Part shown: piece after piece, positions 59,684 to 64,000 of the stretch
Layout: every line of letters starts with the position of its first letter
Position numbering within the stretch: the stretch's first letter is position 1
Assembly: GCA_001643675.2 (NCBI GenBank)
Contig: LSRY02000018.1
Coordinates: 620,001 to 684,000 of the forward strand
From: Monocercomonoides exilis
Lineage: Eukaryota; Preaxostyla; Oxymonadida; Polymastigidae
Direction: 5' to 3'
DNA length: 64,000 nucleotides
Position numbers and translations under genes: made by a program
Notes under the pieces: generated by a model
Told to the model about the DNA's origin: nothing
Seen by the model: the letters and a program-made list of their open reading frames with translations, nothing else
Databases searched by the model: none

Positions 59684-60443
59684 AACATGTTGGGATTGTT
59701 AGACTTTGAGATATTCATTCAGTGGATTTTCAGACACGACCATATTGAAGGGAAAAGAAGAGATGGTGCAAAAGCATCTGGGGCAGCGAGATAGAAACGG
59801 TTTGAAAAGCAGTGAGAGGAGTATCAGAAGCATATTGCGCCTGCAAAGTGATTAAAAAAACGGGGAATGAGAAAGAGGGAAAGGAGCGGTTGGTGAGAAG
59901 GAAAGGCGAAATGGAGATTGGTTGAGAGAAGGGTGTGGGAGGTTACAGGAACATTACAAAAAGCGAGCAGCAGTAACCAGTTACTGGAACAAAAAACTTA
60001 TTCTTCTTTAAAAAAACGAGCTTGTGAAAGAAAATTGAGGAATGAGGAAGAAAAACGCAGTGTGAAAGGGAAGATATTCGTATCATACAGAACAAAATCA
60101 TAGAAAAATGAAGGATCAATGAAAGGAGAATGAGAAGAAGAAGAAGAAGAAGAAAGTTATGAGGGAGTAACTGAAGAGAGGACAGAGGAAACTTAAGGCT
60201 GGCTGGCAGGGAGAGTGGATATGAATGGATAACAAAAAAAGTATGTGAAGTCAAAAGCAATGCGCGCTTGAATGCTGAGCAGGTTGGACAGCCAAAAAAA
60301 AAGATGTTCAATTATCATCAATCTCAACTTTGTTTATTGATTCTTCTTCGTCATTTCCTTCTCCTTCTCCATCTCCGTCTCCATCTCCTTCATCATCATC
60401 TTCTTCTTCCTCTTCTTCCTCTTTCTCCTCTTCCTCTTCCTTT

Positions 60444-60481
<38 letters not shown>

Positions 60482-61126
60482 ATATTATAACTTCGTTGTT
60501 TTTGTCACTTTTAATATTGTAACTTTTGCGATACAACGAATAAATAATATTTTAATTCATTCATGAAAATATTATGAAACAAAACAACTCTATCTTCTGC
60601 TCCTTCAACTTCTTCTTCCTTTCCTTCTTCATCTCCTTCAACAATTTCCACCACAGTCTCCTTCATCTTCATTATTCGGTTGTTTGTTCTGTGTGTCAAT
60701 AGAAAGAATCTGCAGTTGATGTCTCTCAGCACACGAAGAACAAAGCGAAAACTCCTTCATTGTTGACTCATGTGCTTTGCTTCTTATTTCTCTTCGTATG
60801 AATCAGGCTTCGAAGCTTCGCTATCCCTTCCATTTGTTGTTCTGATGGAAAATCAGTCGTGGTTTTATTATGTTCAGTCATTCAAACTATTAAAACAATT
60901 AATGAAGAAGGTGTCAGTGAATTTCTTAAGTCATTTTTTAAAATAAGACTCTGTTTTTCCGTCATTCTTTTCTTCATTCTCCCCTTCAAATTTACACAAA
61001 CACTTCTCCTCCTTCGAATATATCTCTCTTTCGTATCCACCAGACTTCCACTGCTATTCTAACATTTTTCCTCCTCTATCCTTTGGCTGCATCTCATCAA
61101 GCACAAGAAAAAAATCCACCGTCCAA
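57502..61126. other. Mixed spacer with purine-rich coding-like traces
   Basis: Short plus-strand stretches look protein-like (FRLARNEKRLLFERFWKAAG near 58900, after a pyrimidine-rich acceptor TGCATTCAG), but frames change often and TGA codons are common. The 60300-60490 stretch is TTC/CTT microsatellite. I cannot assemble a gene here. Confidence 0.4.
59648..59682 (+). repeat. Poly-T run of 35
   Basis: Thirty-five consecutive T, preceded by a T/A-rich stretch. Similar runs are at 44920-44959 and, as poly-A, 36916-36942. Confidence 0.9.
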
Positions 61127-61690
61127 ATGATCGAAGCTCACTTTCATCTCATTTTCATCAAAGATTGCTTTCAAATAGAATTTGAAGGAACGTTCGCGTC
61201 TGCTTATTCTGTGACTTCGTGTGTCTCTATTGCAATGGACAACTTCTTTGTGAATGTTACTCTGCAAAACATAGTGTTAAGATTCTGCCATCATGAATGC
61301 GGCGGTGCACAAGTTGTAATTAACATCACACGAAGTCAAAACCAGATAAATTTGAATGTTCAATCTATTTCTTCATCTGCAATGTATTCTGATGAGATTA
61401 AAAGCAACAGTTTTTACAGATTTGCTGCTCAGATGAACTCCAAGACTCGACATTGATTGCTATCAGAGCACAGACATTCTGTCCAATCGTAAATGACTTG
61501 CCTTTTTCAACTGCAAAAAATTCTGACTTGTCACCTGAAAACGAAAAGGATAATTGTTCTGATGATGATGCGACAGCATTGAATGCAACTCATCTTTAGA
61601 AATCTTCTCCATCTTCTTCTTCTTCACCTTTTATCTCTTTTAGCTTCATTTCTCCCTCCATTCCATCCTCTTCTGCTTTCTGACAATCTC
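61127..61690 (+). pseudogene. Surface-protein-family fragment
   Basis: ATG 61127 opens MIEAHFHLIFIKDCFQIEFE, then FFVNVTLQNIVLRFCHHECG and QVVINITRSQNQINLN, ending at TGA 61454-61456. The overlapping frame continues at once with LIAIRAQTFCPIVNDLPFS, SPENEKDNCSDDDATALN and a Ser-rich end near 61690, which indicates a one-base slip near 61440. The Cys/Gly turn (CHHECGGAQVV) suits the beta-helix surface family. Truncated at both sides. Confidence 0.45.
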
Positions 61691-64000
61691 ACTTCTTTCT
61701 TCTTCTCGAACTTCCTTCTCATTTCAATTTCTTCTCCGACAACTTAACTTGCGCTCAACTCTGAATTGCTTTTCCTTTCTCGCAGGGATTTGTGCCTTGT
61801 GGCTGGATGGAAATGATATTCTCAGTGTTAAAAATTGCTCCTTCTATGAACGCCAGTGCTCAATGGAAGCTGGGCCGTATAAAAACATGTGGGGATAAGG
61901 AAATGAGGTTTTTGTGACGTACAAAATAAAAGGTTGAGGAGGAAATGAGATCGAGAGACATTCGAACTTAGAGAATAGGGAAATTTGGAAAATAAAAGAT
62001 TAAAAGATAACGAATTGACTAAAGGAAAGGAGCGTTTAAATGTGACATTACAAGACGAAAAGCTGTCTTTTTTTGCTTGAAACTTTGAAATTAGATATTG
62101 AAATCAAACATGAAAGAGAGTTTTATCCACTCAGGCAACATGACAACTTTTGGAAGCAAAGTCTTTGTATTTTACAAATCAGTTTCACAAAAGCTCAATT
62201 TCAATCAATTTGAACTTCTGCGTTTGACTTCGAATCTTTATGGCTGCTTTTGAGAGGAACGGGGTGTTTGGCTGTGGCGATGCACCTTAATGAAGTGGAG
62301 GAGACGAGAGAGTGACAGTTTATTTGGTTAAGCTGATTCTGCAGTTCGAATGGCTGTTGTTTATGTGGACAGCAGTGGCTGTATCAACAGAGCTATTTGT
62401 GATCTTGAAGAGTGATTAAAAAGAAATCTGAATGAAGCTCTGATGCATCTGGCGTGTGAGGAGGAGTATTGCAGAGAGATGGAGAAGAGAGAAATAGATA
62501 GTGGAAATGAAAAAAGCTGCAAAGGAAGAGGAAGAGAAAAAGAAAAAGAAAGGGAAAGGGAAAGGGAAAGGGAATGAGAAGGTTGGAAGGGGAAAGAAGG
62601 CGGATAATAATAAATGTGCAAGAGGAGGAAGCAACAGAGCAAGAAGCATAGAAATAAGAATTGATCAAACGGAATCTTTGATCTGAACGATGAATATGAA
62701 TATTTCTGATTGTTGCTTTCCATTGCTTCCATTTGAAAAAAGGACGATAACAATAACATCAAATCCAACTCTTCGTCTGTCTTTATCAGCAATATCATCT
62801 GCTTGCGCTTTTTCAAAGAATGAAATTATCCAAAAATGTTAACAAAATGAAAATGCAAAAACAGTCGAATTTGGTTTATTCTTTAAAAATACTTTTTCAG
62901 CCGTTCGCGATCGAGCCACAAGCACAAAGAAAGATGACAATATTCAATCTCAGGACAAAGTTTGATTTAAATCATTTTTATAAAAATAAACTGTTCTTTT
63001 GTTGATTCGTTTGAGAACTTATGCTGCACAATATAAATGGACTGTTTCAGAATGCAGCAAAGTCTGTCAAAAGCTATTCACAAATGAAGCAACTGAATAA
63101 ATACAAGGAAAAGCAAATGAAATGAAAACCTTACGTTTTCACTATTTATTTCATCTTTATCTTCTTTTCCTCCTTCTTCTTCACCGTTTTCTTCCATTTC
63201 TTCATCTTCTTCCTCAACTTCTCTGCCTTGAATGCTGTTTATCGCTCCAGAAGAGAATTGAGAGAGTAGAGAGTAACGAGAGAGAAATCGAAAGAGAAAG
63301 AGAAAGAGGTTCAACGGGGGAAAAGCAAAAGGAAAAAGATACACAGAAGAAGAAGAAGAAAAATGGAAGTTACTCAGAGGATTGAGAAGAACAACGTTGC
63401 AAGAAGCAGTGGTGAGATTTGTGGAAATGAGATACACGACAGAGCTGTTGGAGTCAGCATCGAACACAAAGATGAGAGAGGCAGTACCAGGGGCGTAGAG
63501 GTTGATATGGGAGAGTATGAAAGATAAAGCAGGAAGAGCACAGAAGCAAGAAGCTGAGATTATAATGATAGTCGATCAAAAAAAAATATGGAATATTTCA
63601 CATCAAAAAAACATTTAAAAATGTGAAAGAAGGAAGAGCAGGTCGATTTAAACAATGAATGAAAGGAGATTGCAGTTTATGAGGATGCAGTTGTTAAGAG
63701 GAACATACACTTCTTCCGCCTCAGCCATTGCATATACAAGGGGTGTTTGGGAGGTCAACATTGAAAAGGAGCAGCTTGACAAAAGCAGATAAGCTGAAAG
63801 AGAAGCGATAAAAGAGGGACTTTGTTCACAAAGAAGGTTTTACAAAAAAGGCAGAAGAGATGAGAATGGTTATGTGGCAGAAGCTTTTTGAGTTAAAAAA
63901 AAGTGAAAATTCCCCAATTTCCTTATATTTATTTATTATTTCATTGCAATTTATTTTAAAATTGTTTGATCAATTTATTTTAATTACTTCTTCAAAGTGT
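61691..64000. other. Spacer with GGAAAG and GAA microsatellites
   Basis: Contains GGAAAG tandem units at about 62548-62572 and purine-rich tracts at 62460-62640 and 63270-63370. Open frames on both strands there reflect the strand bias. No gene is supported to the right edge. Confidence 0.45.

Noticed and set aside
60268-60566. Pro/Ser and poly-Leu frames
   Set aside because: Produced by a TTC/CTC/CTT microsatellite, open in all frames.
1-64000. CRISPR arrays, bacterial operons, rRNA or tRNA genes
   Set aside because: Repeats are microsatellites or inverted-repeat elements; no spaced direct repeats, cloverleaf candidates or rRNA-like segments were recognised by eye. A tRNA scan was not possible.

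Overview
This window looks like nuclear DNA of a protist that reads TAA and TAG as glutamine and stops at TGA. Several long, coherent proteins (transposases, a deubiquitinase fusion, Ser-rich and flagellar-type proteins) run through in-frame TAA/TAG and end at TGA. Genes are split by very short GT-AG introns (about 34-102 nt). The DNA is A/T-rich, full of homopolymers and GAA/TTC-type low complexity. Fragments of large secreted parallel-beta-helix-like proteins, the code and the introns together suggest an oxymonad of the Streblomastix type. That assignment is inference from family knowledge, not from a search.

Layout. 0-3 kb: beta-helix surface-protein relic and a small charged-protein gene. 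3-8 kb: nest of small terminal-inverted-repeat elements (two 450-bp TA-flanked elements, one interrupted by a 240-bp element; a foldback element). 8.3-10.7 kb: PIF/Harbinger-type DDE transposase with a Ser-rich insertion. 11.9-15.6 kb: coiled-coil and acidic coding segments. 15.9-20.8 kb: two more surface-protein relics on the minus strand and a 303-bp element. 24.6-25.9 kb: Tc1/mariner-like element with perfect 49-bp inverted repeats. 27.2-28.4 kb: helical-repeat-like gene. 29.8-32.6 kb: hAT transposase. 32.8-38.2 kb: Ser-rich gene and a charged-protein gene in convergent-overlap territory. 39.1-40.9 kb and 47.3-51.1 kb: two paralogues of a coiled-coil protein; the larger also carries segments resembling ASH-domain flagellar proteins. 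41.2-44.9 kb and 52.3-56.2 kb: two paralogues of an uncharacterised intron-bearing DDE-like protein; the second also carries a ubiquitin-specific protease (USP) domain. 56-64 kb: mostly A/T-rich or purine-rich sequence without a convincing gene, plus another surface-protein fragment.

The most unusual item is the USP-plus-DDE-like protein at 52.3-56.2 kb, best described as a candidate mobile gene family that has gained or lost a deubiquitinase module. Many relics contain frameshifts at homopolymers; without reads I cannot separate true pseudogenes from assembly errors.
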